Shown here in pieces: positions 33,096 through 43,689 of a stretch of 64,000 nt of DNA. The notes beneath the pieces were generated by a model. The model did no database searches. It was not told where the DNA came from and saw only the letters and a program-made list of their open reading frames with translations. Numbering within the stretch: the stretch's first letter is position 1; each line of letters begins with the position of its first letter. The DNA comes from Chaenocephalus aceratus. Lineage: Eukaryota; Chordata; Actinopteri; Perciformes; Channichthyidae. Both the position numbers and the translations under genes were made by a program. The stretch is taken from assembly GCA_023974075.1 (NCBI GenBank), contig CM043788.1, forward strand, positions 19,429,928 to 19,493,927, given 5' to 3'.

Positions 33096-33589
33096 CTCAG
33101 CTGGCTCTAAGGAGCATACAGCAGGAGATACTCACGACATCTGCCTGGGTTTCTCAAAACAGTTACACATTATCTGTTTTCACAAGCCCAGAGAGAGTCA
33201 ACCCATATTCTGGAGAGAGAGGTTCTCTCTCTCCTAGAAAGAAGGGTTTTATCTATAATGCCCGCCGAGCAGAGTCAGATTACGCAGACAAATGTCCTCG
33301 TAAAGCACCCGCTCAACATGGGTCTCATAATAAAACTAAACCCCGCGCGCCACGGCGTGCGGAGAGTATTGGTTATTATGTAATGCGTAGTGGCACTACA
33401 CCCGACTTTTCTAGAGCGGGACGCGCCTACGGGTGCTGTCCTTTCACGGAAGGTGGTCACCACGGACGCATGTCAGACAGGCTGATAGGGTATTTATGAA
33501 GGTCGCCCGGTGAGAGGTCTCTAGAGCAGAGACCTCCAGCGGGCGCACGTAAATCACCCGGAGCTTTTAGCGGTATTCCCCACCCTAAA

Positions 33590-33735
33590 ACGCTTCCTGC
33601 CTTCTCTCAGAGGACACCATGTCCTCGTGAGGACAGACAACACGATATCGTGTATGAACCGCCAAGGGAGGTTGCGTTGTCTCCAGTCACACACACTGGC
33701 ACACAAACTGATCCCTTGGAGCGGCAGACGTCTCC
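33590..33735 (+). pseudogene. DIRS 1 RNase H remnant
   Basis: The plus frame near 33611-33668 reads HVLVRTDNTISCMNRQG, the conserved end of the DIRS RNase H region (HVLVRTDN-type motif). Upstream RT motifs are missing. The MITE at 33745 follows. Confidence 0.6.
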
Positions 33736-33744
33736 TCTCTCTGA

Positions 33745-34392
33745 CTGCCCCTACACACGGCGGCGTGCGTTGCCGCTTGGCAGTGGGAGTGTCTTGAGCT
33801 TGGGGAGTCAACGCGAGCAGCCCGACCAACAACCAACCACATGAATGTCCCGCCCCGGACATACAAAGCAAAGCATTCATGCTACATCCATGCTGGCTAA
33901 ATATACTGTCTATGCTTGCTAGCTGTCCATTCAAACGAAATACACTGGATATAAACTCCCCAAACAAGCGAAAACCTACCAGTTTCCTCCACTGTCTCTG
34001 CCACCTCCCCCCATGCCTGGCTCCTCCGGTTTGTATCCCTGTATGTAAAGAGGGACTGGTCATATAGTACCGGGTGATTCCCTACCACCACGATCATTTT
34101 CTCCTCCTTTTGTTGACATATGGGAAATAACTGCAGTCTGGCTCTCCCAACATACACCCGGTTTGATTGGCTAGTGCTTGTACTGTCAGATTTACATACG
34201 AGGGATTTGATTGGCTGACGCCTCTGTCGAGGCGGCAAAAGTAGAACATTGCTCTACTTTTGCAGCGAGCACCTCGAGAGAAGCTACGCTTTGCTCCCAC
34301 AATGCAGTTCGGCGAATCGTGACATCACCCCATTCAAAGTGAATGGGCAGAAGCGTTGAAGCGGCAACGCACGCCGCCGTGTGTAGGGGCCG
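33745..34392. mobile_element. Harbinger-like MITE, copy 2
   Basis: Termini CTGCCCCTACACACGGCGG and CCGCCGTGTGTAGGGGCCG are inverted with long subterminal arms (GCGTGCGTTGCCGCTT). The right flank is TTA (34393-34395), the left TGA (33742-33744). It shares the interior of copies 1 and 3, with CCAACAACCAACCACATGAA, TTTGATTGGCTAG and GTAGAACATTGCTCTAC. Confidence 0.82.
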
Positions 34393-34501
34393 TTAGAGCG
34401 ACACAGGTACCGGGAGTGATGCACCTCGGGACAGAACTACTGTCCAGAGGTGCACCACTCTATGCAGACTGGACTCCACATCCAAGGATCGTGAGTCCGC
34501 T

Positions 34502-35925
34502 GTGGGTGCGTTACGGCGGAGCCGCGTTAAATCTGTTCGCATAAAGAAAAAATGCTCAATGACAGCTGTTCTCTTTAATGCACGATTTAAACGCACTGTT
34601 AGGCGGGGACGCACTCGTACACGATTGACCTCCGGGTCCTCTGTACGCGTTCCCACCCCTGGCTCTGTTACCCCCAACTCTGGCCAGAGTGAAGGAGCAA
34701 CGCCACACACTTACTCTGATGTTTCCGCCCTAGCCCGCAACGTACGGGCTGGCGGAGATATATCAGCTGTTGTGCGGGCAGCCATGGCAGCCCCCACCAC
34801 GCAGGGACAGATTGTCTCAGGCGGGGGGGGCGATCCTTCACCCACGCCCAGAGCGCGGGGCACTATGGGCCTGACCCGTGAGTGGTACAATCTGAATACA
34901 GTAGGACTCCCTCAGAAGGTGATAAACACTATTCAGAGTGCGAGAGCTTCCTCCACCAGGTCTCTTTACGACTGTAAGTGGAGGGTGTTTGAGGAGTGGT
35001 GCCTTCAAGAAGGACACATCTCTTTTCAATGTCCCGTCGGGGTGATTTTATCATCTCTACAGGACTTGATCGATAAACACAGAGCTTTCTCCACGATCAA
35101 GGTGTACCTGGCTGCTATTGCTGCATGCCATGTGGGCTTTGAGGGTAAGACGGCTAGCCAACATCCTTTGGTCTGCCGTTTTATGAAGGGAACTCGCAGG
35201 CTCCTCCCTGTCTCCAGGTCGCTGGTGCCCTTATGGGACCTGGCAGTGGTTTTAAATGGGCTCAGAATGACCCCATTTGAACCCCTGGAAGGAGCTGACA
35301 TGAAACATCTGTCACTCAAGACAGTGCTGTTACTGGCCCTGGCATCCGCCAAGCGGGTCAGCGATATTCATGCACTGTCTGTACATCCCTCATGCACTCA
35401 GTTCGCCCCAGGGCAAACGAGAGTGTTGTTGAAGCCCAACCCTGCCTTTACACCAAAGGTGGTTGGTTCGTGTACCCCGATTGACATTGAGGCATTTCCT
35501 CCGCCGCTGGTTTCCTCCGGGGAGCAGCAGCAGGATCTGTTGTGTCCAGTCCGGGTTTTTCACACATATATGGACAGATCAAAGGAGCTTCGTCTTAATG
35601 ACCAACTCTTCGTATCCTGGGCTAACCCTCACAAGGGCAAGCCTGTTACTAAGCAACGGCTCTCCCACTGGATTGTGGAGGCAATTGCTTTGGCCTATAC
35701 GAGTCAGAATTTGCAAGCACCTTCAGGTCTGCGGGCTCACTCGACTCGGGGCCTGGCTACATCCTGGGCTTTGTTCAAGGGTGTTTCCATCCAAGACATC
35801 TGTGCAGCGGCGAGCTAGTCCTCGCCGCTCACTTTTGTCCGCTTTTACAAGCTAGACGTCTCCGCTCCAAGCGTGGCCCGAGCAGTGCTGGGCACCTTGT
35901 TGAGTCGGGACTCTACCTGTTAAAT
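34502..35925 (+). pseudogene. DIRS 1 tyrosine recombinase
   Basis: The frame 34502-35818 contains an N-terminal core-binding region (STRSLYDCKWRVFEEWC, FSTIKVYLAAIAACHVG) and the catalytic domain: first Arg in SAKRVSDIHAL, His and Arg in LRAHSTRGLATSW, and the DICAAAS segment. A TAG at 35816-35818 stands where a Trp is usual, ten codons before the FVRFYKLDV segment whose Tyr (35846-35848) is the expected nucleophile. Sequence after the stop still reads as recombinase to about 35925. The protein would integrate the circular cDNA at GTT/AAC sites. The nonsense codon removes the catalytic Tyr, so this copy should be inactive. Confidence 0.88.
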
Positions 35926-35989
35926 TCTGGTTGATTGGTGATTTTCGAGATAAGCTCATCTGGCAATACGGGAGCTACAATATCCCATA

Positions 35990-36045
35990 GTGAGACATCG
36001 AACGGAGTGTTATGAATGAGAACTATAGGTTACTTACGTAACCCC
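35990..36045 (+). promoter_or_regulatory. DIRS 1 internal complementary region (circle junction)
   Basis: CATCGAACGGAGTGTTATG-AATGAG is the complement of the left tip and ACTATAGGTTACTTACG the complement of the right tip; they meet at AAC (36021-36023). Confidence 0.88.
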
Positions 36046-36084
36046 AGTACTCAGAGTAACATGAAGTGAGATGTCTCACCAGAC

Positions 36085-36323
36085 GGCCCTCCTTGCTATG
36101 GTGAAGCGAGAAGAGGTGCTTATTTTGAATGACGCATGCGTTGTGGCGCAAGCTACTTATAGGGGGTGGATTCCCCTGACGCTGACGTCAAGATCACCAG
36201 CCAATCAAGATTGGCGTAATGAGATTGATGCTTCTGTTTGCTCCGCGATGAGGCGCATCCCATAGTGAGACATCTCACTTCATGTTACTCTGAGGCCTGG
36301 GGTTACGTAAGTAACCTATAGTT
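36085..36323 (-). repeat. DIRS 1 right terminal inverted repeat and tip
   Basis: Inverted copy of the left repeat followed by the right tip ending GTAACCTATAGTT. A palindromic pair, GAAGTGAGATGTCTCAC and GTGAGACATCTCACTTC, lies at 36066 and 36272. Confidence 0.88.
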
Positions 36324-37214
36324 TCTCTGCATCGTTTTGAGGCAAGATATGCCTGATTTTTGCAATGTTACGTAGACGGTCCTTGAAATTGATTTTATGT
36401 GGGCGTTAAAGGATAAATCCTTATCAAATATAACACCAAGATTCCTTACAGTCTCACTGGAGGCCAAATTAATGCCATCCATAGTTAGTATATCTTTAGA
36501 TAATTTGTTTCGTAGATTCTTCGGGCCAAGTACATTAACTTCAGTTTTGGTCGTGTTTAACATCAAAAAGTTTAAGGTCATCCACGTTTTTAAGTCCTTA
36601 AGGCAGTCTTGAATTTTATTTAGATGATTAATTTCATCAGGCTTGATTGATAAATATAGTTGAGTATCATCCGCATAACAATGAAAGTTTACAGAATGAT
36701 TCCTTATAATATTGCCTAACGGAAGCATATATAATGTGAACAAAATAGGTCCGAGCACTGAGCCCTGTGGCACTCCATGGCTAACTTTGGTTTGCGTGGA
36801 AGATTCATCGTTAACACGTACAAACTGAGAGCGTTCAGATAGATAGGACCTAAACCAGCCTAAAGCAGTTCCCTGTATGCCAACTAAGTGCTCTAGTCTT
36901 TGCAATAGGATATCATGGTCGATAGTATCAAATGCAGCACTGAGATCGAGCAAAACAAGAATAGAGACAAGTCCCTTGTCTGAGGCTATTAGAATGTCAT
37001 TTGTGACTTTAACCAGAGCTGTCTCTGTGCTATGATGTGTTCTAAAGCCAGACTGAAAATCTTCAAATAAATCATTGTTTTTTAAGTAATCACACAACTG
37101 TTTTGCGACCGCTTTCTCAATAATTTTTGAGAGGAACGGAAGATTAGAAATAGGTCTATAGTTGGCTAAAACCTCTGGATCGAGGTTGTGCTTTTTAAGA
37201 AGTGGTTTTATCAC
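36324..37214 (-). pseudogene. LINE reverse transcriptase domain
   Basis: Minus-strand motifs: [62 protein letters not shown] and the catalytic [11 protein letters not shown], then [12 protein letters not shown] and NLGVIFD. These are the RT blocks of CR1/L2/Rex1-group LINEs. The endonuclease domain is missing (5' truncation at the target site). The frame is cut by the DIRS insertion at a GTT. Confidence 0.9.
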
Positions 37215-37294
37215 TGCTACTACTTAGATTCTGATCCGTGCAAGTCCAATTTTGACTCACTTTAGTTCCAGTGGCGGCTGGTGGAAAATATTTT

Positions 37295-37560
37295 TTTTCA
37301 GAATACCTTTATTAGTCCCACCGAGGGGAAATTTGCAGCGTTGAAGCAGGAAAGAGCCACAGACAGCTTAGTGTTGAATATCTTGCGTTAAAAAGTACTA
37401 AGTTATAATATAATAAACAATATGCTAAAAAAAAGATAAAAAACAAATCAAATCTACAAATCAAATCCTGTAGCAGTTCTTAGGATTTAGCAGCCCGGTA
37501 TATATATTAGTTATTAAAGATGGCATATGTATATCAAGTATATATTGCACATAGTTTGAC
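37295..37560 (-). mobile_element. LINE 3'-end fragment
   Basis: On the minus strand the end reads GCAAATTTCCCCTCGGTGGG then ACTAATAAAGGTATTC, the 3'-tail style of fish LINEs (compare CAATTTCCTTCGGGATGAAT near 47479). No coding part. Confidence 0.4.
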
Positions 37561-38051
37561 GGTATTTAACAGCAGCAAATTACACAATTTAATCGGGAGA
37601 TAAGTTTCCATTCATTTCGGCAAGCCTGGGCAACAACGATTAAAAGATTTCTTGCTCCCAAACCAATTGTGTATTTCATTACAAAAAGCAGTTATGCCAT
37701 ACTATGTTTAGATACTAATGAATTATATCCTCAAAACAAACGCACACATAAATAACAAAGGAAAATACATAATTTAATAAATCCACAATATGATAACATT
37801 TTACAGATTAATTTAATAAACTTTTAAATAACGTAGGTTGATGTTATATCGGGGGGGAAAATACATATTTAAACATTTCAATTAGTCTCTGCATATTTAA
37901 GTAATGCTAGTTTATATAACAGATGAACAGATGTACAATATCCAGAAAGTAGATGCAAAAAATATATATAATGTGTGCATTTCCAACATATCCTCTGAAA
38001 GAGTGTTAGTCGTTGAGTTGAGTAGTGAGCCATTCGTTTTTTTTTTTTTTT

Positions 38052-39627
38052 CGTGGTGCGATGTCTGCTGAGAAGTGCTTGTATGCCTCGCTGACTTTGA
38101 GGACATCTGGGTCTGGCAGCTCCCCCCGCACGGCCTTGTAACGTGTACTCCTTTGAACATGTTTATATGATAATTAGGACTTTAAGAACAATTTTACACT
38201 CAGACAACAATCACAAAGTTGGAGCAGGCTACATGCAATTACTTAGGACAATATATATTACCTTACACCGTCAGCAACTGTAAACTGCTTTGGCTTAGTG
38301 GAAATGAACACCACTCTGCCTGGTTTCACACCCTATTAATTACACAAAATAATTGTCAAATGAATTGAAAAGGTCGTTGATGCAACATACTAAATCAGCT
38401 CTTGGCACAAAGGAAATATTCATTAAACCGTGGATTGATTGTGAACACATACTGTACTTACCATGGTTCTTGGCTTGTGCCATCGCTGCTCTGTTTCAGT
38501 GCAGCTGAGGACAGGGGGTACAGCAGCCAGGTTGAGTGTGGAGTAGTGTGCGGTCTGGAACAGCAGTGCAACATTGTGGTTGCAGAGTGCTGTTCCAGCT
38601 ACACAGGAACACTTTGCCACTGCAATCTCCACAGGTGAACAGTTCTTAAAACAAAATGTCAGTCATTTTACATTTAGGACACTGCTTCAATACAACACAG
38701 ACAAATGAGAAAGCTGAGAGCAAGCTTTTGGAATACTGTAATTTAAGGACATTCAAACAGATACGCTTGTATAGCCTGTCTCAGCTCTCTCAATGTATTA
38801 TCTTATATTATAACTACATAAAATAGTGTTAGTAGAATGTTGAACAGCTTAACATAGATGTAGGGTACAACATCAGCACTTACCTAACACTGGCCAATAC
38901 AAATAATTGGACCTTACATGGATTATACTAACCATTCAGTAAAGAACAGCAGCCGTCACAACCAGTTTCTGGGGTTTCCATGAAAGCAGAGACAGTTTTC
39001 AACCTCTCATTAAGAATCTTTGATGAAAGCTAAGTTTGGGTTTAGCTAATGTATTTATCATTTTACACGAGAGGGTTACAAAACGAAAATAAATCTGTAG
39101 CCCCTTCATGCTACATACACATAGCTAGCTACCAGTTGATGTGAGCAAATGTATTGTCACTATGTAATCTGTTGCAACACGTCAGCTAGCTGGGCTTATT
39201 TTAATCCTATCACAGGTTACTACTCTTGCCACATCAAAACCCCAGAACATGAACCTGATTGAGGCTTTGAACCGATTAACACTTTTTATTTTCCTCCCTA
39301 CTCTGAGATCGTGAGGCTTTTCATGCTTTCTCATGGACCTGTAACAGCTAGCCCTGACGCTCACTCTCCCTGAAGGTAGATCTTTGTTTGAAACTGTGGG
39401 GAATTGGATATCATTCATGTTATCCAAAAAAACGTAATAGTACATCATTAAAACACTTTACACTGTATCAAGACTGTCAATTTGTGAAAGTTAGCCAGTA
39501 ACTACAGCTTTGTTTGTCACTTACCTTCATAATTGTCGACGTAGCTGGATATGTAGCTACATCTTGAACCCCTTTTCTCTTTTGCTCCTCGGGGCTGAGC
39601 CTGCCGCTTGTACCAGCCGATGTACAT
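38052..39627 (-). CDS. SWIM-type zinc-finger gene, 3' truncated (multi-exon)
   Basis: Proposed exons (minus): 39525-39627, 39302-39393, 38462-38626, 38262-38332, 38052-38150. All junctions use GT/AG and the phases agree; the start is an ATG at 39625-39627. Exon 2 encodes VRASCYRSMRKHEKPHDLR. Exon 3 encodes a SWIM zinc motif CSCVAGTALCNH (CxCx6CxH), then TAHYSTLNLAAVP and WHKPRTM, and exon 4 begins GVKPGRV, the usual continuation. This arrangement is that of a multicopy teleost family in which a YqaJ-like exonuclease domain follows SWIM; no YqaJ is visible here, and the reading ends at a T17 run (38035-38051). Function unknown; nucleic-acid binding is inferred. Probably truncated. Confidence 0.7.
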
Positions 39628-39719
39628 CACTGATGTTAACCTTCGGTAGGTCTTGGAGACATCGAGTGTAAAATAGTGCCTATATAATATCTATACGCTA
39701 TCTCTCTCGCTATCTATAC

Positions 39720-39850
39720 GCTATCTATCGCTCTTCCCTTTACCGCTCTACTGTAGACCGGAAGTTTACAACCGCACACCCAGCCGCCGGAAGTTGATAG
39801 ACGCCATCTTCTGCAACTAGCCAATCGCATCGCTCTAGTCGCTCGAGTTT
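39720..39850 (-). promoter_or_regulatory. TATA-less promoter-like region for the SWIM gene
   Basis: On the minus strand an AAGATGGCG (YY1-like) motif near 39805 and two ACTTCCGG (ETS-like) motifs near 39760 and 39790 lie 130-180 bp upstream of the proposed ATG, in otherwise GC-rich sequence. Confidence 0.45.
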
Positions 39851-40139
39851 CACCGCGGCTGCCAGCTGTGTTTACTCGCATCATTCAAACAAGACGCGCT
39901 GTCTCGGGAGCTACAACTACAACAAAATGAACATATTTTACCGTGATTAAATTGTAATACACGTTTCTAAATTATGCCGACGTAACAACATACTGATACC
40001 GGTTAGTAAAAACCATGAATTAATGCTTTGACAAGTCTGCAGACAGACGGCAAAACCTTTTAGAATGCTTGTTTTCTGAATGGAGCTTGGCTAAGCTAAC
40101 ATTATATATGCTCCGACCGTCCACACTCACAACAACGGC

Positions 40140-40481
40140 CTATACAGACATAAATAAACTAGCGACTGTATTCTCCATGACACAGACAGTCTGTGGTTTG
40201 TACTTGTTTAACTTTTGTCTAGTTTCTGAACAGATCGTATCTGTCCCCGGCTGTTTGAAGAGCAAGCATGGGAAACAAAAGATAGCATTTACCTGTTTGC
40301 ATCCAGCTAGCCATGACTTTCTGGTGTACCAGCTACGTGAGAAGCCTCGTTGATACGTTTTGTCTTTTTCACGAGCTTGCTGTGATATATACAAATCGGG
40401 TTGGTCCGGTCCAAGGTCTTTAAGTATCAATTTATCGCCCAAACTTCTCCTTTCGAAAGGATTGGAGAGTAGCTCTTGCAC
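40140..40481 (-). pseudogene. ZMYM1/TTF-type hAT transposase, N-terminal exon
   Basis: The minus frame reads ELLSNPFERRSLGDKL, LKDLGPDQPDLY, then YQRGFSRSWYTRKSWLAG and IFCFPCLLF, the TTF-type zinc-finger start of ZMYM1-like hAT proteins common in fish. Downstream exons (catalytic core, dimerisation domain) are not found between it and 37269, so it is a fragment. It lies on the same strand as, and upstream of, the SWIM gene; no joint transcript is evident. Confidence 0.65.
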
Positions 40482-42315
40482 GGAATTGGGTGCGGACCGA
40501 GGTCCGCCGACTCCACCTGCACACCATTCTCATCCAACTTCTGCGTCACCTTGGTCACTCACGAGTCTAAAAAACATCTCACGTCAATGCACGTAAGCAA
40601 CGTGGGCGCCAACGTGAGCGCCCTCGTGACCAAAATATTTGACAGCGCTGATTGGCTGAAATTATGTTTCGGCGGCACAGTTTACTATTGAGACTTTTGC
40701 AACGTGCTGGTTGCTGCTGTTTGGCTCGGGGGCTCCGCCCGGTAATGATAAACTAATGCCATGGGCAAGGCCAGGCAGGAAACATGTGACTTATCAGCAG
40801 TGTTGGGTGTAACCAAGCGGCAAACTCTGGGGAACAGCCGGGAAGCCAATACGCAAGTGCCACACACTGCAGTTCATATATTGGCCGATAGGCGATGGCT
40901 GCAGAAAGGAGCAATTTCCATAGACCCCATGTTAAAATGCCCAACTTTACAGCAGAAAAAAACATGTTTCTATCCCTGGCTCCATACATTTTTATTATCG
41001 ATATAGTTAGATTCCACCTTCATGATTATGGATCTGTGAGTGAATTGTTTTCTAACACGACCCTTTTATTTATATTAGGTCTTAAAGTTTTTGCATTAAT
41101 TAGGGCGTGGTCACGTTGATGGACACGTACATGCCTCACTGTCAGCTAACAGCAACTTGTCCACTCTGCTAGGCTACAACCATAGAGGCTACAACGTTAG
41201 TTAGGCGTTCTATTTCGTCCCTAAGGACTGCCAGAGGCGGTGCTTTAGCACTGGATATGTCCATCGCACGCATGCGCAGTTCGAGTACCAATAACAACAA
41301 AGTCACCTGTGACCCACGTGACTACGGCTACATAGGCCGGGGTCATTAGTGGATCGGTCCCTTTTCATCTTCTCGCGAAGTACCGCGGCTACATTCTTGT
41401 AGCCTACAGCGTTCAGGTTTGAATGTTTGATCTGAGGGATTTCTCTGCAAGCAGCTGGCCGCGTGCAGCTTCGCGACTGACAGTCGGATCTACGGGTTGT
41501 TAACGCGTCCTCCAGGAGCTGTGGCCGGCTGTGCAGAGCCTCGACGGACAGGTTTGTGTCAACTTGTTGCTGGTGATGGCTGTGTTCCCGCACCCTCTCC
41601 CAGCTAAGTTGTCCTGATTGCTGTCTTATTTATTGTTTGGCTTAGACTTTCTGGTGACGACAGTGTTCCCGCTTCCTCTCACATAAAGTTGCCCTTATTA
41701 TGCTCTTTTGAGAGTTCTGCTTGTGGCGTTGTGCCCGAGCTATCATTAGCATTTGAGTCCCAGCTTTAGCTGCGTCTCTCATTCAATTTAGTATGGAAAG
41801 CCAAATGTGCCATAATTTGCCCGTTTTTTGTTTAGATGCAGAGAGTAAGGTAAGTACTGGCCATAGTTACTACTGTAACTACGGTCCTATGTAAGCACTG
41901 GCTATGGTTACTACTGTGACCATGGCCTACGGTTTATGCGGGCTGTTCTATTCCATAGAAGCTAATTATCTGGTCTTAACATTGTGTTTTGACTTGGTTG
42001 CTTGATTGTTAGCAGCAGCCGCTTGGCTAACACCTTGCATGTACTGTTAAGCTTCATTATTTAACTCAGCCGGTGAGGGCAGTGCTCTCGCTCCCGCTCC
42101 CGGTAACGTATGGTTTTGATTGCAGTAGCGCTATATCGTGGTATTTACTGCTCCTAGTACTAGACTCTAGTCTACTACCACTGTATTAGGATGATATGCA
42201 GAGAACAATCTTCACTGTGTGTGCTGTGTGCTCTGCATGTGTGGCCATTAAAGAGGATTTCATCCTCCCAATATTATATTATCTAGGGTGCAGCCGTTGG
42301 CTGACACTTTTAGAC

Positions 42316-42672
42316 GCCGGCCACAGTTACTACTGTAACTACAGGTCTAAGCCGTGTAAGTACTGGCCATAGTTACTACTGTAACTACGGTACCAAGCTG
42401 CGTAAGTACTGGCCACAGTTACTACTGTAACTACGGCTCTGAGCCGCGTAAGTACTGGCCATAGTTACTACTCTAACTATGGTTCTATGCTGTGTAAGTA
42501 TTGGCCAGAGTTACTACTGTAACTACGGTTCTAAGCCGTGTAAGTACTGGCCATAGTTACTACTGTAACTACGGCCCTGGGCCGTGTAAATACTGGCCAT
42601 AGTTACTACTGTAACTACGGTTCTATGCCGGGTAAGCACTGGCCATGGTTACTGCTGTAACTACGGCTCTGT
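42316..42672. repeat. 46-bp tandem repeat with hairpin (8 units)
   Basis: GGCCATAGTTACTACTGTAA recurs at 42319, 42365, 42411, 42457, 42502, 42549, 42594 and 42641. Each unit has a TAGTTAC-TACT-GTAACTA hairpin. Two further units lie at about 41855-41935. GTAACTACGGTTCTA is also present at the DIRS circle junction (47680). Confidence 0.93.
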
Positions 42673-42724
42673 GCTGTTCTCTTCTTTAGAAGCTAGTTGT
42701 CTGGTCTTAAACATTTGTGTTGAC

Positions 42725-43310
42725 TTGATCTCGCTTGATTGTTAGCAGCAGCCGCTTGGCTAACGTCTTGCGTGTACTGTTAAGCTTCATTATTAACTCA
42801 GCTGGTGAAGGCAGTGCTCTCGCTCCCGCTCCCGGTAACGTATTGTTTTGATTGTTAGCAGCAGCCGCTTGGCTAACATCTTGCATGTTTTGTTAAACCT
42901 TCTTTATTTAAACTCAGCTGGTGAAGGCAGTGCTCTCGCTCCCGCTCCCGGGAAACTTATTGTTTTGATTGTTAGCAGCAGCCGCTTGGCTAACATCTTG
43001 CATGTTTTGTTAAGGCTTCTTTATTTAAACTCAGCTGGTGAAGGCAGTGCTCTCGCTCCCGCTCCCGGTAAACTTATTGTTTAGATTGTTAGCAGCAGCC
43101 GCTTGGCGAACATCTTGCATGTTTTGTTACAGCTTCTTTATTTAAACTCAGCTGGTGAAGGCAGTGCTCTCGCTCCCTGTAACGTATTGCTCTGATTGTT
43201 AGCAGCGGCCGCTTGGCTAGCATCTGGCATGGCTGCCCCGTTAAGCTTCTTTATTTAATCCAGCTAGGTGAAGGCAGTGCTCTCGCTCCCGCTCCCTCTG
43301 CCGGTAACCT
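42725..43310. repeat. ~118-bp tandem repeat (about 5 units)
   Basis: Units run from GATTGTTAGCAGCAGCCGCT through GGCAGTGCTCTCGCTCCC. One more copy lies at 42002-42112, and longer chimeric repeats (GCGAGTAGGAGCATTGCTCT) at 43340 and 43631. Confidence 0.92.
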
Positions 43311-43689
43311 GGGTGTAGTTACATCCCTCTCTGTGTTCTGCGAGTAGGAGCATTGCTCTACTCTTTCCGTTCAGCAGGTAGCCGGTGAAGGCTGTGTTCT
43401 CGCACCCGCTCCCGGGTACGCTGCACCTGGCATTCGTTATTAACTCAACCAGTGAAGGCAGTGTTCTCGCCCCCGCTCCTGGTAGACGTGTTGCTTGATT
43501 CTAGCAGCAGCCGCCCGGCTAAGCTGTCCTGTTAAGCTTCTTTATTTAATCCAGCTAGGTGAAGGCAGTGCTCTCGCTCCCGCTCCCTCTGCCGGTAACG
43601 TGGGTGTAGTTACATCCCTCTTTGTTTTCGGCGAGTAGGAGCATTGCTCTACTCTTTCCGTTCAGCAGGTAGCTGGGGAAGGCTGTGTT

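Larger units (their letters stand above)
30417..36323 (+). mobile_element. DIRS-type tyrosine-recombinase retrotransposon 1
   Basis: About 190 bp near the left end (ATGTCTCACTATGGG through AACGCATGCGTCATTC) recurs inverted near the right end, with different outermost tips. An internal complementary region at about 35990-36045 is the junction of the inverted left and right tips, with AAC at 36021-36023. Each boundary shows GTT (30414-30416 and 36321-36323) and there is no longer duplication, as known for DIRS integration from a circle. Contents: two gag segments, an RNase H remnant and a recombinase ORF; most of RT is missing. Confidence 0.92.
29342..37226 (-). mobile_element. CR1/L2-group LINE split by a DIRS element
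   Basis: GATTCTGATC is repeated at 29332-29341 and 37227-37236. On the minus strand the element starts inside the RT domain (5' truncated), runs to 36324, is interrupted by the DIRS element (30417-36323), and resumes to a 3' end with an ATTGATTG-type tail. The amino-acid reading rejoins across the insert. Without the insert it is about 2.0 kb. Confidence 0.9.

Noticed and set aside
34502..35925. Crypton or phage-type integrase
   Set aside because: The inverted terminal repeats, internal complementary region and gag/RNase H remnants identify a DIRS retrotransposon.
38402..38638. Plus-strand Cys-rich 78-aa ORF
   Set aside because: It is the antisense shadow of the SWIM exon, whose splice sites and motif support the minus strand.
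41113..41180. Possible THAP exon 1 (MPHC...C) upstream of DIRS 2
   Set aside because: Cys spacing does not fit the THAP C2CH pattern and a stop follows quickly.
42316..43310. CRISPR-like arrays of 46- and 118-bp repeats
   Set aside because: Repeats are directly adjacent without unique spacers, lie in a eukaryotic DIRS leader, and no cas genes exist.
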